Shown here piece by piece: positions 8,489 through 16,631 of a stretch of 64,000 nucleotides of DNA. The stretch's first letter is position 1. Each line of letters opens with the position of its first letter. The stretch lies in contig CAZJVP010000020.1 of NCBI GenBank assembly GCA_964549615.1, positions 62,001-126,000 of the forward strand, given 5' to 3'. This DNA comes from CAYVLA01 sp964549615 [NCBI: uncultured Thermococci archaeon] (GTDB lineage Archaea > CAYQAE01 > CAYVLA01). The notes beneath the pieces were generated by a model, which ran no database searches, had not been told where the DNA came from, and saw nothing but the letters and a program-made list of their open reading frames with translations. Both the position numbers and the translations under genes were made by a program.

Positions 8489-9583
8489 TCAGGCGCGCCG
8501 AGAAAAGCATCCCCAGTATGAGGCGAGAAGCCCACGGAGCCTCGCCGATGTCCTCTGTGCCTCCGAGGTCCGCTTCTCGTCATCAACCTTCCTCGGCAGG
8601 CGTTCGGTCGGACCCTCGAACGGCATGTGCAGGGTCCCGGTCATGAGAGAGTACCAACAGCTCGGGATGGCCGCGATATCGTAGCCGCTTCCCATGATGT
8701 CTAGATACAATGCCCCAAGTTCGTCTCTAAGGCTGCCGACCCAGGAGCCCAAGGTGTGCAAGTCGGCTTTGCTGAGGCCAAGATAGGTCTGGTAACCCAA
8801 GTGCGTTATGTCGAAAAGGTAAAGGTCGGACCCGCCGTTTCTTATGATGAGCTGGGGCCTGAACTCCCTCGCGATGGGCAGCAGAATCTCTTCCCAGAAT
8901 ATCCGGTAGCACTTGATGCCAGCGAAGGGGGGCATCGGGAAGTTCACGCAATAGCCTGCTCCTCGGCCCTCCCCGATCTCCTCGACGAAGCCTCTCAGCG
9001 GATAGAAGTTCGTCGGGTCATGGTGCACGGACACCGTCAGGACGGTCGGGTCGTTGTAGAATATATCCATCGTCCCATCGCCCGCATGGGCGTCGGTGTC
9101 CAGAACCATCACCCTCTCTATACCGAGGTCCCGCGCATGTTGAGCCGCGGCTGCGACATCGTTCAGGACGCAGAAACCGCCTCCCCGGGATGGGCCTGCG
9201 TGGTGAAGCCCTCCGAAGGTGTAGACCGGCAACCGTCTCTCCTTGGCAAGCTCAACCCCCATCATGGTGGCCCCGACGATTAGCTTGTTGGCCTCCAACA
9301 TCTCCCGCTCGACTTGGGTGTCCGCAGTCAGGTACGTGAGAAAGGTGCCGGGTATCTCGCTGGCCAACTGCTCAACGTAGTTCAGGTACTCCTCGGTGTG
9401 GATCTTGAGGAGATCGTCCCTCGTTGCCTTCTTGGGCCTGACCACCTCATAGAGGTGGTTTGGCATCCTCGAGACCAGGAAATCCCAGAAATCGGTGAAT
9501 CGCTGGCCGGAGAAGGCATAGCTGGGGGGCACGTCGTACTTGGCGAACGCCGAATCGTAGATAATCAGGAAAATTGGCGCCAT
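8489..9583 (-). CDS. Histone deacetylase-family (HDAC/AcuC/AphA) zinc amidohydrolase
   Basis: About 364 aa from the ATG at 9583. Family motifs: FGGLHHAGPSRGGGFCVLND (catalytic His pair), LDTDAHAGDGT (zinc-binding Asp and His) and NGGSDLYLFD (third zinc ligand region), then a Gly-rich MGSGYD with the catalytic tyrosine. The reaction is removal of an acyl group from an amide, either protein lysine or a small polyamine-like substrate; the real substrate is unknown. The start codon shares its A with the TGA of the upstream DUF2070 gene, implying coupling; the longer ORF would begin inside that gene. Confidence 0.85.
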   Translation of the reverse strand: MAPIFLIIYDSAFAKYDVPPSYAFSGQRFTDFWDFLVSRMPNHLYEVVRPKKATRDDLLKIHTEEYLNYVEQLASEIPGTFLTYLTADTQVEREMLEANKLIVGATMMGVELAKERRLPVYTFGGLHHAGPSRGGGFCVLNDVAAAAQHARDLGIERVMVLDTDAHAGDGTMDIFYNDPTVLTVSVHHDPTNFYPLRGFVEEIGEGRGAGYCVNFPMPPFAGIKCYRIFWEEILLPIAREFRPQLIIRNGGSDLYLFDITHLGYQTYLGLSKADLHTLGSWVGSLRDELGALYLDIMGSGYDIAAIPSCWYSLMTGTLHMPFEGPTERLPRKVDDEKRTSEAQRTSARLRGLLASYWGCFSRRA

Positions 9584-11349
9584 CAGAAGGTCCGGCCCCT
9601 CAGGACGATGAAGATCAGCACGCAAAGGGCAATGACGGCGATGATCAGGACCGCGGTGAACCCCTTCCCCATCGACATCATGGAGTTGAGCGTCGTGACC
9701 ATCTCCGAAATCTTGCCGGGCCCGAAGACGTTGATGCTCGGCGTCATGCGCACATCCAACCGGGCCGTAACGGGAGAAAGGCCGCTCAGCGCGTCCTTGG
9801 TTGCGGCGAGGACGTCCTCAACCAGCCCTTCCGTCGAAGCACCCGCCGGGTTGAAGTCGCCCTTGAGGAGGTTGACCGAGTGGTTGTCACTGGTCATCAC
9901 TTCGCACTCGTCCACGAGCCCCGAGAGCCTCTCCGCGATCTTCTCCCTCATGCCTCCAACCATATTATTCGCATCTACAGCGACGTAGGCTACCTTCTGC
10001 GTTCCTATCTCCATGACGCAGACGCGTATCCCCAGGGGGCCGATGCTCTCGCCCTCGCACCCTCTGACCCCGAACCCGGCCCTGATCGGGAAGGTCTCTG
10101 CAGTTGATAGCCTACGCGCAAGTTCGGCCACCGCGTTCAACAGATCGTATCCCTCCCTGTCGCCCGCATGGATCGCCTTTGCAGATTCGCTGAAGCAGTT
10201 GTGGGCATCCACCAGTGCCACCTGCCTCGCTCCCGCCGCTTTCCCGGCCTCCATGGCCGCCAAGCCAAGGCCCAGCTCAACGTCCTCCGTTGGCAGCGGC
10301 GAGAACGTATTGATTGCGAAGAGGGACCCGTCGATCATCTGACCGACCAGCTTGGAGGACCCGACCTGGACCCTCTGCACGTTCGTGCTCTTGGAGACCC
10401 ATCCGTCCCTCTCCGAAAGGACCTCCCTTGCGACCCGGGCGAGCTTCCGGGTCTCCTGAGCCGACGTCGGGTTCAAGTCGTGGGTAGACGAGCCGTGGAC
10501 GACCAGCAGACACCCTGACTCCGAGGAAAGCTCGTCGTCAAGCAGTTTCGTCACATTGGAAGCCCCAAGGTTTCCCAGAGGGCCGGGGTGAACATATGGG
10601 ACGATGATCATCCCCTTCGGCTTGCCGGTGTCGGCGTCCCTGAAAACCAGATGGCCGGCAGGCACGGTCACGGACTGACCTATCGTCTGGAAGAATCGCT
10701 CCATTGACAAGGAGTTGCTCGTGAGGTGGTCGAAGAAGGAGCTTATCAGGTCAAACACCCCGAAGCCGAAGGCCTGCTTCATCGGGGACTCGATGATTTT
10801 CATGTAGACGAAAACGCCGGCCGCTATCGTGGCAAAAACCGCCAAGGCGACTATGGGTTTGAAGTTCTCCGGGAGGAGGTACAGGCCCGGGGCAACCCTT
10901 TCCATGGCTAAAAGGATGGCTATCTGGAAGAGAGGCTGCGTGCTCGCGGGCAGCACGCATGATATCCTGTTTATGTTGGTTATGGAGAGTATGGCGAAGT
11001 AGCTCAACGCGAAGGCCATCGCCTGGCCGAAGATGAGGGAGTCCAAAAGCAAGGAAGGGGCGAAAGCGTAGGGAACGAAGAAGAAGAGGGCGATGACCAG
11101 CATCGATATGAGGGAGAGGAACATCGACCTGCGTATGAACAAGCTCCTGCTCCATGGCCTCGTCATGGCGGTGGATGCCGCGGCGGAAAGCAGCGCTGGG
11201 ACGCCGAAGACCAAGAAGGAGAAGACGTAGTGGCCGCGCATGAACAGGCCAAAGAGGATCGTGATGAGGATCACCGCGATGGCGGTCGCGTGGTACCTCG
11301 GCACGCTGAAGGCATACTTCCTCAAGGACCTGAGCTTGTTTACGTCCAT
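9583..11349 (-). CDS. DUF2070 family membrane protein
   Basis: 588-aa archaeal membrane protein. Six or so hydrophobic helices occupy about residues 18-185, followed by a large soluble domain (about 190-550) and one C-terminal helix (about 558-582). The soluble part holds YVHPGPLGNLGASN, VVHGSSTHDLNPTS and LVDAHNCF, giving several conserved His/Asp/Ser positions that look like a metal-dependent or hydrolase-like site, as in DUF2070 proteins. The function is not known. It is translationally coupled to the HDAC-family gene, and its promoter is shared divergently with tsr3. Confidence 0.85.
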   Translation of the reverse strand: MDVNKLRSLRKYAFSVPRYHATAIAVILITILFGLFMRGHYVFSFLVFGVPALLSAAASTAMTRPWSRSLFIRRSMFLSLISMLVIALFFFVPYAFAPSLLLDSLIFGQAMAFALSYFAILSITNINRISCVLPASTQPLFQIAILLAMERVAPGLYLLPENFKPIVALAVFATIAAGVFVYMKIIESPMKQAFGFGVFDLISSFFDHLTSNSLSMERFFQTIGQSVTVPAGHLVFRDADTGKPKGMIIVPYVHPGPLGNLGASNVTKLLDDELSSESGCLLVVHGSSTHDLNPTSAQETRKLARVAREVLSERDGWVSKSTNVQRVQVGSSKLVGQMIDGSLFAINTFSPLPTEDVELGLGLAAMEAGKAAGARQVALVDAHNCFSESAKAIHAGDREGYDLLNAVAELARRLSTAETFPIRAGFGVRGCEGESIGPLGIRVCVMEIGTQKVAYVAVDANNMVGGMREKIAERLSGLVDECEVMTSDNHSVNLLKGDFNPAGASTEGLVEDVLAATKDALSGLSPVTARLDVRMTPSINVFGPGKISEMVTTLNSMMSMGKGFTAVLIIAVIALCVLIFIVLRGRTF

Positions 11350-11385
11350 CCCCGCACGCCTTCTTGCAGGAGAGGCCCTTGGAAC

Positions 11386-11396
11386 AGATATAAATG
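11386..11396. promoter_or_regulatory. Shared divergent TATA element (DUF2070 / tsr3)
   Basis: agatataaatg lies 37-47 bases before the DUF2070 start on the minus strand and 22-32 bases before a GTG at 11418 on the plus strand. Its near-palindromic AT core could serve both directions. Confidence 0.5.
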
Positions 11397-11417
11397 AAAG
11401 CGGACGGGAAAGCTGCC

Positions 11418-11993
11418 GTGGGAGTCGAAAGGGAGCCGAGGCTGTTCGTTTTCAATGCGCACCAGTGTGATCCGAAGAAATGCACCGGGCAGAAGCTGAA
11501 ACGACACGGCCTGGTCACGGTCGTGAAAAGGATCCCTTTCGGAACGGTGCTCCTGGACCCCTTCGCGACGATCACCCTGAGCCGGGGGGATCTGGACCGG
11601 GCGCTGGATCGGGGGATGACCGCCCTGGACTGCTCCTGGAAGAATGCCCAGGCAATATTTAAGAGAGGCGCAGGTTCCACGGTACGTAGACGGATACCCT
11701 GGACGGTCGCCACGAACCCCATCAACTACGGGAAGCCGTGCGAGCTGAGCACCGTCGAGGCCTTGGCGGCCGGCCTGTACATTTTGGGGTTCAAGAAGAG
11801 GTCCGAAGAGCTTCTGAACAAGTTCAAGTGGGGTCCCTTCTTCACGGTGCTGAACGGGGAACTCCTAGAACTGTACTCGGAAGCTGACACGTCCGAGGGC
11901 GTGGAGGAGGCCGAAAGAAAGGCTTTGGAGCGATTGCGATGCCAAGGTTCGAGGAAGCCGAAGCAAGGCTGTTCAACAAGAAGATCTGCATGA
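11418..11993 (+). CDS. tsr3: Tsr3 (DUF367) rRNA aminocarboxypropyltransferase
   Basis: Transfers the 3-amino-3-carboxypropyl group of SAM to a hypermodified pseudouridine of small-subunit rRNA. Recognisable motifs: [13 protein letters not shown] near the N-terminus, ALDCSWK, and the [13 protein letters not shown] [20 protein letters not shown] segment. The longest ORF begins at ATG 11394, inside the TATA element; GTG 11418 sits at leaderless distance and matches where Tsr3 homologs begin. The last 18 or so codons run into the following rpl40e gene in another frame, giving a 55-base overlap. Confidence 0.9.
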   Translation: MGVEREPRLFVFNAHQCDPKKCTGQKLKRHGLVTVVKRIPFGTVLLDPFATITLSRGDLDRALDRGMTALDCSWKNAQAIFKRGAGSTVRRRIPWTVATNPINYGKPCELSTVEALAAGLYILGFKKRSEELLNKFKWGPFFTVLNGELLELYSEADTSEGVEEAERKALERLRCQGSRKPKQGCSTRRSA

Positions 11994-12085
11994 AGTGCAA
12001 TGCGAGAAACCCGCCCAGGGCCTCCAAGTGCAGGAAGTGCGGAAGCAAGGCACTCAGGTTCAAGAACAAGGAGGTCAAGGGTTAA
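11939..12085 (+). CDS. rpl40e: Ribosomal protein L40e (48 aa)
   Basis: A 48-residue protein in a frame offset from tsr3. It has the zinc-ribbon pattern of L40e: [18 protein letters not shown] then RKCG, that is C-x2-C-N-A-R-N-P-x-R-A-x2-C-x2-C. The basic C-terminus ([10 protein letters not shown]) is normal. Tsr3 next to L40e is a recurrent archaeal neighbourhood and both concern ribosome assembly. Overlap with the tsr3 tail is 55 bases, unusually long, so a frameshift near the tsr3 end is possible. Confidence 0.9.
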   Translation: MPRFEEAEARLFNKKICMKCNARNPPRASKCRKCGSKALRFKNKEVKG

Positions 12086-12213
12086 CCTTACTGTGCCTGC
12101 GAGGGCGCACATCTAGCACTTGCCAACACCAAGATGGCCCGCACGCATGGAACGTCAGCCGGGCGCCCTAACGGGGGCTCACCGCGCGACCTCACAACAC
12201 AGCTCGCCCCGCC

Positions 12214-13167
12214 TCAGTACACCGGGCTGAGCCATTCCTTGTGTCGCTCGTCCGCACCCGTAGCGGCCCTGAAGTACGCCCTCTGGATCTCCGCCGTCAC
12301 TGGGCCGCAGGTACCCTTGCCGATCTTGACGTGACCGATCTGGGTCACGGGGGTGACCTCGCCCGCAGTTCCGACCATGAACACCTCATCCATCCCCAGA
12401 AGCTGGGCCCTGGTGAGGTCCACCTCCTGCACGGACCTGCCGGCCTCCTTGAGCAATTCGATAACGGTCATCCTCGTGATGCCCGGAAGGATCGAGGCTG
12501 TAAGAGGCGGCGTGAGAATCCTTTCGTCCTTCACGGCGAAGATGTTCTCGCCGCTTCCCTCGCTCACGAAGCCGCGGCTGTCCAGGAATATCGCCTCATC
12601 GAAGCCGTTCTCAACCGCCTCCATCTTGGCAAGCACCGAGTTCAGGTACTGCCCGCAAGCCTTCACCTCGGGAGGCAGCGACCTCGGCGAGATCCTCTCC
12701 CAGGACGTGAACATGACCTTCACTCCCTTCTCCAACGCATCCTCGCCGAGATACCGCCCGAAAGGCAGGGCGTAGATGAACATCCTCACCGGGTTCTTGA
12801 ACGGGTTGAGACCAAAGGGGCCGGGGCCTCGGTAGACCACGGGGCGCAGATAGCAGGTCTCACGGATCTGATTCTTCGCAACGACCTCCTTGCAGAGATT
12901 CGCGATCTCCTCGGGCGAGGCGGGAAGCTGCATCCTGTAAACCTTCGCCGAGTAGAAAAGCCTCGAGACGTGATCGGCCAACCTGAAGAGGAATACGTTC
13001 TTCTTTTCCTCATTCCAGTATCCGCGGATTCCCTCGAAGACGCCGGTCCCGTAGTGGAGGGCGTGTGTCGTGACGTGGATCTTGGCGTCCTCCCAGCGGA
13101 CGTACTCGCCGTCCATCCAGACGTACTGCGCCTTCCGTTCGGCCATTTGCAGCATCTCCCACGACAT
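12214..13167 (-). CDS. ilvE: Branched-chain amino acid aminotransferase (class IV PLP enzyme)
   Basis: Transaminates leucine, isoleucine and valine with 2-oxoglutarate. Class IV signatures: YVWMDGEYVRWEDAKIHVTTHALHYG at the start (split here only by family turns), YLRPVVYRG, ACGQYLNSVLAK with the PLP lysine region, DEAIFLDSRGFVSEGSGENIF and MDEVFMVGTAGEVTPV. The longest ORF starts at TTG 13182, but ATG 13167 lies about 28 bases from a clear TATA box, so it is preferred (317 aa). Divergent from the tRNA gene. Confidence 0.93.
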   Translation of the reverse strand: MSWEMLQMAERKAQYVWMDGEYVRWEDAKIHVTTHALHYGTGVFEGIRGYWNEEKKNVFLFRLADHVSRLFYSAKVYRMQLPASPEEIANLCKEVVAKNQIRETCYLRPVVYRGPGPFGLNPFKNPVRMFIYALPFGRYLGEDALEKGVKVMFTSWERISPRSLPPEVKACGQYLNSVLAKMEAVENGFDEAIFLDSRGFVSEGSGENIFAVKDERILTPPLTASILPGITRMTVIELLKEAGRSVQEVDLTRAQLLGMDEVFMVGTAGEVTPVTQIGHVKIGKGTCGPVTAEIQRAYFRAATGADERHKEWLSPVY

Positions 13168-13186
13168 CGAGACATTTTTCAAACTC

Positions 13187-13201
13187 CTTTTTTATCTTAT
13201 C
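13187..13201 (-). promoter_or_regulatory. TATA box of ilvE
   Basis: AT-rich block reading ATAAGATAAAAAAGG on the minus strand, centred about 28 bases before ATG 13167; decides the start choice for ilvE. Confidence 0.6.
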
Positions 13202-13207
13202 CCGTCT

Positions 13208-13303
13208 GCTCCAGTGGTGTAGCGGCCAATCGACCTTCTTCAGGGCCACACATCTGGGACTCTCGATCCCAGGCCCCGGGTTCAAATCCCGGCTGGAGCA
13301 CCA
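13208..13303 (+). tRNA. tRNA-Glu (anticodon CTC) with a probable D-arm intron
   Basis: Acceptor GCTCCAG (13208-13214) pairs with CTGGAGC before A and an encoded CCA (13301-13303). The T arm is CCGGG-TTCAAAT-CCCGG. The anticodon arm is TGGGA-CTCTCGA-TCCCA (13255-13271) with anticodon CTC at 13262-13264, Glu. The gene is about 20 nt too long between positions 10 and 26. Removing 20 nt (13232-13251, or 13231-13250, since junctions are ambiguous) leaves GTGTAGCGGCCAATC+ATC, which matches the usual archaeal tRNA-Glu D arm (G10-T25, T11-A24, G12-C23). Confidence 0.88.
13232..13251 (+). other. Putative 20-nt noncanonical tRNA intron
   Basis: The insert begins GACCTTCTTC and ends GGGCCACAC. It splits the 3' strand of the D stem at about position 23/24. 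An exonic GGCC (13224-13227) can pair with an intronic GGCC (13244-13247), compatible with a relaxed bulge-helix-bulge. Inferred from comparison with the normal tRNA-Glu shape; not a proven splice. Confidence 0.6.
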
Positions 13304-13636
13304 TGAACCTCAATTGACTGCCCGACCTTGCCTCCCTAGGATCCTGTACGATCTCACCGCGCACCGTGATTCGATTCCCCAACGGTCGCCTTGCAAGCCC
13401 CTTCGGCGAACGGGGATCTCAGAACACGGAGCTCTTCGCCGGCCTCTCGCTAAAAAGAGAAGGTAGCGGTCAACCTCGGTGGCTGTTTCGAAGGCTCATG
13501 GTCGCAGGGAATCCTCGACCGCCTTCCCAACCTTAATGCACACGTACTCCTTCGATCTCATGGGCCCTCCTCGGATACCGGGATGAACGGCGGTGGTCCG
13601 GGCTCCCCCCATTGCTTAGGCGGTTGGCCCAGCAAT
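13304..13636. other. Gap between tRNA-Glu and the glycosidase-like gene
   Basis: 333 bases with no supported gene. Short ORFs here lack family features. I see no second tRNA, repeat array or clear promoter. Confidence 0.5.
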
Positions 13637-14689
13637 TCAAGGCGAGCGCTGCTTCGTCCTTCGCTCGCCCGGCTGCCAGGGATCGGAACTAGTTTGGGGA
13701 ACTTCGAAGACCAGCAGCCTGTCGACCTCCAGGTTCACGCCGAAATCCTGGCTGTGCGTTGGGTCAATCGCCTCCACATACATCAGATACCTGGGGCGCA
13801 GAGGATCCCGAATGATGTCGACGTAGCTGTGAACGGGAAAAGGTTCCTTCTCGTACTGGGTCGTCGCCTTCCACCTTCCCCGAAAGATCGTCTCAAGATT
13901 GCATCCCCTCCAGTCCAACACGTAGGCGCCCAACGTGTTGGACACGGCCGCCCCGTTCCTGACCTCCCGGCTGTCGAACCCGACGAAGATGGGGCCCATG
14001 CAACCGGACAGGAAGCTCCCACACAGTAGATGATAGCGTGGCTGCTCGGTTCCGTCGAGCCTGAGCGGACCATGCTTCTTCCACTTGAAGCCGTCGCCGC
14101 TCGTCGCCAGTGCGGTTCTCACCTGCTTGCCGTCGTTGGCCTTGTACAGTGCAAGATACAGACCATCGACGATGCCGATGCTACAGTCCCTTGCTTCCCT
14201 TGAGTCATACGCCTCGCTGCGTTTGATAGCTTCGCACTCAAACCTCCAAGGTCCCTCGGGCGTTTCGGACGAGAAGAGGAACGTCCCCCATCCGGCCCCG
14301 TCGTCTAAAGCCAAGTAGAGATGGCAGCGATCGGTCGCAGGATCCTTGAGGAGCTGCTGTCCCTCGATGCTTCTCACCTCGACCCCCGAGAGGCGAGCGA
14401 CCTCCTCCTTGGCTATGGACTGGACCAACCTGAACTTCTCCCCATTCCTTGACGAGTAGATCTCGACCGCGTAACCCCTCACCCCCAGCTTGCGGGGCCT
14501 TGTCGTGAGCCAGAACAACCCTGAATCCAAGTCAAACAAAATCTTGCCTGCTCCCCTCCACGAGCCCGCTTTGAAGTCCGGCGGATCTAGAGCTATTCCG
14601 ATGAAATGCCTGCGGGTCAGGAAGAGCTGGGGAGGAGTAAGTCCCTGCCAGCTCGCCTCCGAGGCAGCATGGCGATGGCCCTTGCCCAT
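13637..14689 (-). CDS. Five-bladed beta-propeller glycosidase-like protein
   Basis: About 350 aa. The repeating pattern of a short strand followed by a ligand loop (FDLDSGLFWLTTRPRK..., YLALDDGAGWGTFLFSS, DCSIGIVDGLYLALYK, GPIFVGFDSREVRNG, PRYLMYVEAID) is that of GH43/GH32/GH130-type propellers, which act on sugars. I cannot assign a substrate or confirm the catalytic acids. There is no signal peptide. The ORF extends to GTG 14707, but ATG 14689 sits at leaderless distance from an ATAATAAG element (minus strand, about 14712-14719). Confidence 0.6.
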   Translation of the reverse strand: MGKGHRHAASEASWQGLTPPQLFLTRRHFIGIALDPPDFKAGSWRGAGKILFDLDSGLFWLTTRPRKLGVRGYAVEIYSSRNGEKFRLVQSIAKEEVARLSGVEVRSIEGQQLLKDPATDRCHLYLALDDGAGWGTFLFSSETPEGPWRFECEAIKRSEAYDSREARDCSIGIVDGLYLALYKANDGKQVRTALATSGDGFKWKKHGPLRLDGTEQPRYHLLCGSFLSGCMGPIFVGFDSREVRNGAAVSNTLGAYVLDWRGCNLETIFRGRWKATTQYEKEPFPVHSYVDIIRDPLRPRYLMYVEAIDPTHSQDFGVNLEVDRLLVFEVPQTSSDPWQPGERRTKQRSP

Positions 14690-14827
14690 GAGCATCCCGG
14701 TCGGCACTTGGGCTTATTATCTCTTCCGAGCCAACGTGCCCATTTTTTTCAAGCATTTTGCTCCCGCCCAGGCCATACTCTTTCATCGTTACAGACATAC
14801 GTGCTCCAACTTCGTTCTCGAACTCAC

Positions 14828-14834
14828 GAGGTGA
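14828..14834 (+). promoter_or_regulatory. Ribosome binding site before an ACG codon
   Basis: gaggtga, a strong Shine-Dalgarno match, ends 4 bases before ACG at 14839, the codon directly preceding the signal peptide. It suggests initiation there, or an ATG-to-ACG change. Confidence 0.4.
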
Positions 14835-14838
14835 TCCT

Positions 14839-15444
14839 ACGAGACTCAAGATTGCGTTCATCTTGGCAGTTCTTGCTCTGGCCACGCAGCAGGCGATGGC
14901 TGGGGATCAGATCTTCGGAACCCCAAGCTACGTGCAAGCGTCCGTCCGGAACTGGTGGGGTAACGCCGTTCCGGTGTACTACTACGGCCGAGGCGAGCTT
15001 TATCTGGCCGCCTACACCGCCGTCGCAGGCGGGGTCAACGTACGAGGCTTCATGCACAAGGACTTCGTCTGGGACAACCCAACCGGACCGGCAACCGCCC
15101 GGTTCGACTTCGCGCTCTGCGCAGAGGTCGCGGTCGGCACGCCGGTCTCCGGCGTTGAGATCACCGTTACGGGATTCCTCCGCGACGTCACCAGCACGGA
15201 ATATCCGATCTACAGCGTCCTCTACAGCTACACGAGATCGACCCTTGGCTATCAGGTGTTCATCACGGGCGGCCCCCGCAACATCAGGCTCGAGATGGTG
15301 AAAGGCCACAGCTACACGATCGGATACGTGGTCGACGTCTCGGCGTACTGCTATCTGAGATCCCTCTGCCCAATGGCCTGCGCGAACCTTGGCGAGCAAG
15401 GCTGCAGCTTCTGGTGGCAGCCCACCGGGGTTTTCAACGGGTGA
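14839..15444 (+). CDS. Secreted hypothetical protein (about 201 aa)
   Basis: A signal peptide (RLKIAFILAVLALATQQAMA) precedes an aromatic-rich mature domain with many Tyr/Trp residues and a cysteine-rich end (CYLRSLCPMACANLGEQGC). No family is recognised; a beta-sandwich is plausible from the strand-like alternation. The frame is open from TTG 14758, but no ATG/GTG/TTG precedes the signal peptide closely. The best-placed initiator is ACG 14839 behind a strong SD. The gene is followed after 4 bases by the next membrane protein, so they form an operon. Confidence 0.65.
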   Translation, partial: TRLKIAFILAVLALATQQAMAGDQIFGTPSYVQASVRNWWGNAVPVYYYGRGELYLAAYTAVAGGVNVRGFMHKDFVWDNPTGPATARFDFALCAEVAVGTPVSGVEITVTGFLRDVTSTEYPIYSVLYSYTRSTLGYQVFITGGPRNIRLEMVKGHSYTIGYVVDVSAYCYLRSLCPMACANLGEQGCSFWWQPTGVFNG

Positions 15445-15448
15445 TCGG

Positions 15449-15892
15449 ATGAGGCACATGCTTGCTCTCATCCCATCCGTCCTTTTTCTGCTCGGGTACG
15501 CCGGGTTGCAGGGGATCCGGGACGGCGAGTTGGCCAGGAAGCAGTCGACGGCAAACCGCCTATCGTTTGAGATGAGCGCGCTCTCCGCGCATGTGTCAAG
15601 AAGCATCCAGTCGGTCAGCGTGGGCAACGGATCCTACGAAGAGGCGCAGCGAGAGATCGCCGATGCCAACGAGCGCCTCGCGGCCATACAGCGGGATCTT
15701 GAGGCCACCTGGTCCGAGATGGACGAGCTCAAGGTGAAGGCTGCGGACGATGAGGCGCTGGCGAGGATCTTCAAGCTCGCGGGCATCGGCCTTTCGGCGT
15801 TGGCCTTCGGGTTGATAGGCAGCCGCGAATCCAGGGTTGCTCCGCACTGCCTAGTTGCAATGGCGCTGACGCTCATGTTGTCGGTGGTGTAG
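15449..15892 (+). CDS. Small membrane protein with central coiled coil (147 aa)
   Basis: N-terminal hydrophobic segment (LALIPSVLFLLGYAGL), a charged coiled-coil region (about residues 28-100, SYEEAQREIADANERLAAIQ), then two hydrophobic helices at the C-terminus. ATG 15449 was chosen over the longer ORF because it follows the previous stop by 4 bases and starts directly at the hydrophobic segment. No family recognised. Middle gene of a three-gene run of extracytoplasmic proteins. Confidence 0.6.
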   Translation: MRHMLALIPSVLFLLGYAGLQGIRDGELARKQSTANRLSFEMSALSAHVSRSIQSVSVGNGSYEEAQREIADANERLAAIQRDLEATWSEMDELKVKAADDEALARIFKLAGIGLSALAFGLIGSRESRVAPHCLVAMALTLMLSVV

Positions 15893-15896
15893 GAGA

Positions 15897-16523
15897 TTGA
15901 GATCGGCACCGATCCTCGCCGTCCTCTTCTTGACATCGTCCGCCTGTGCCCTGACGATCGAGGAGGCCTTGCGTTTTGAAACCGAGCGGAAGCTCCACAT
16001 AAGCGTATCGGTCAAGGATCTTCAGACACCAAATCTTTCCTTGAGTTGGGCGATCCCGTCAAGCCATATTCTGGAGCTTCCACCTCTGGCGAACCAGTCA
16101 GGCGTGCTCACAAAGACTTCCGAATCTGCATTGACGGTCTTCGTCACATGCACGGAACCCGTATCATTCTCCTTCCTGGTAGAGTTTCCTTGCGAGGACA
16201 GCCGGAACCATGCCTTCCCGGCCGCCCGCTCGGGGGCCAACATCTCCAGACACACCCTTCGCGTCCTTCTTCCCGACGGTTGGACCGCCGCCGGATTCTC
16301 GCAGGGGTGCAGGAAGATATACGATCCTGAGGCGGGCAGGGTCGCACTGGAATGGGCCGATGTTGGTTCAGGGCGCTGCGAGGCGGTCCTCTTACGCCCG
16401 GGCCGGGAAGCGGAGATAAGGTGGAGACTGACCTGGATGATGATCCGTGGGTACGTTCTCGTAGGCCTTCTCGTCGTCCTCGTACTGCTTGGCGCAATCC
16501 TACTTCGTCGCATCGCCCTGTAG
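15897..16523 (+). CDS. Membrane-anchored secreted protein (208 aa)
   Basis: Starts at TTG 15897 four bases after the previous stop, with a purine-rich RBS (aggag). N-terminal signal peptide (ILAVLFLTSSACA), a beta-rich ectodomain of about 150 residues with paired cysteines, and a C-terminal helix (YVLVGLLVVLVLLGAILL) before RRIAL. Type I topology. No known domain seen. It is the last member of the 14.8-16.5 kb operon. Confidence 0.6.
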   Translation: MRSAPILAVLFLTSSACALTIEEALRFETERKLHISVSVKDLQTPNLSLSWAIPSSHILELPPLANQSGVLTKTSESALTVFVTCTEPVSFSFLVEFPCEDSRNHAFPAARSGANISRHTLRVLLPDGWTAAGFSQGCRKIYDPEAGRVALEWADVGSGRCEAVLLRPGREAEIRWRLTWMMIRGYVLVGLLVVLVLLGAILLRRIAL

Positions 16524-16592
16524 CTCCTGCCCCCGGGGGATTTAGGATAGTAAAGACTCGCAGGAGGTCCGCGCGATTTGACGGCGAAAACT

Positions 16593-16599
16593 CTTATAT
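16593..16599 (+). promoter_or_regulatory. TATA box of the sulfatase-superfamily gene
   Basis: cttatat 33-39 bases before TTG 16632. It places transcription start at the TTG rather than at the longer ORF start 16578, which lies upstream of the box. Confidence 0.5.
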
Positions 16600-16631
16600 T
16601 TGGCCCGTCGAAGCCGGCGCCGGGACCTTCC

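Noticed and set aside
13231-13247. Alternative anticodon (CTT or TCT) at the TTCTTC stretch of the tRNA
   Set aside because: No five-pair stem can be built around it, whereas TGGGA-CTCTCGA-TCCCA is perfect.
12241-13317. 358-codon plus-strand frame across ilvE and the tRNA
   Set aside because: Antisense shadow of ilvE; it also runs through the tRNA gene.
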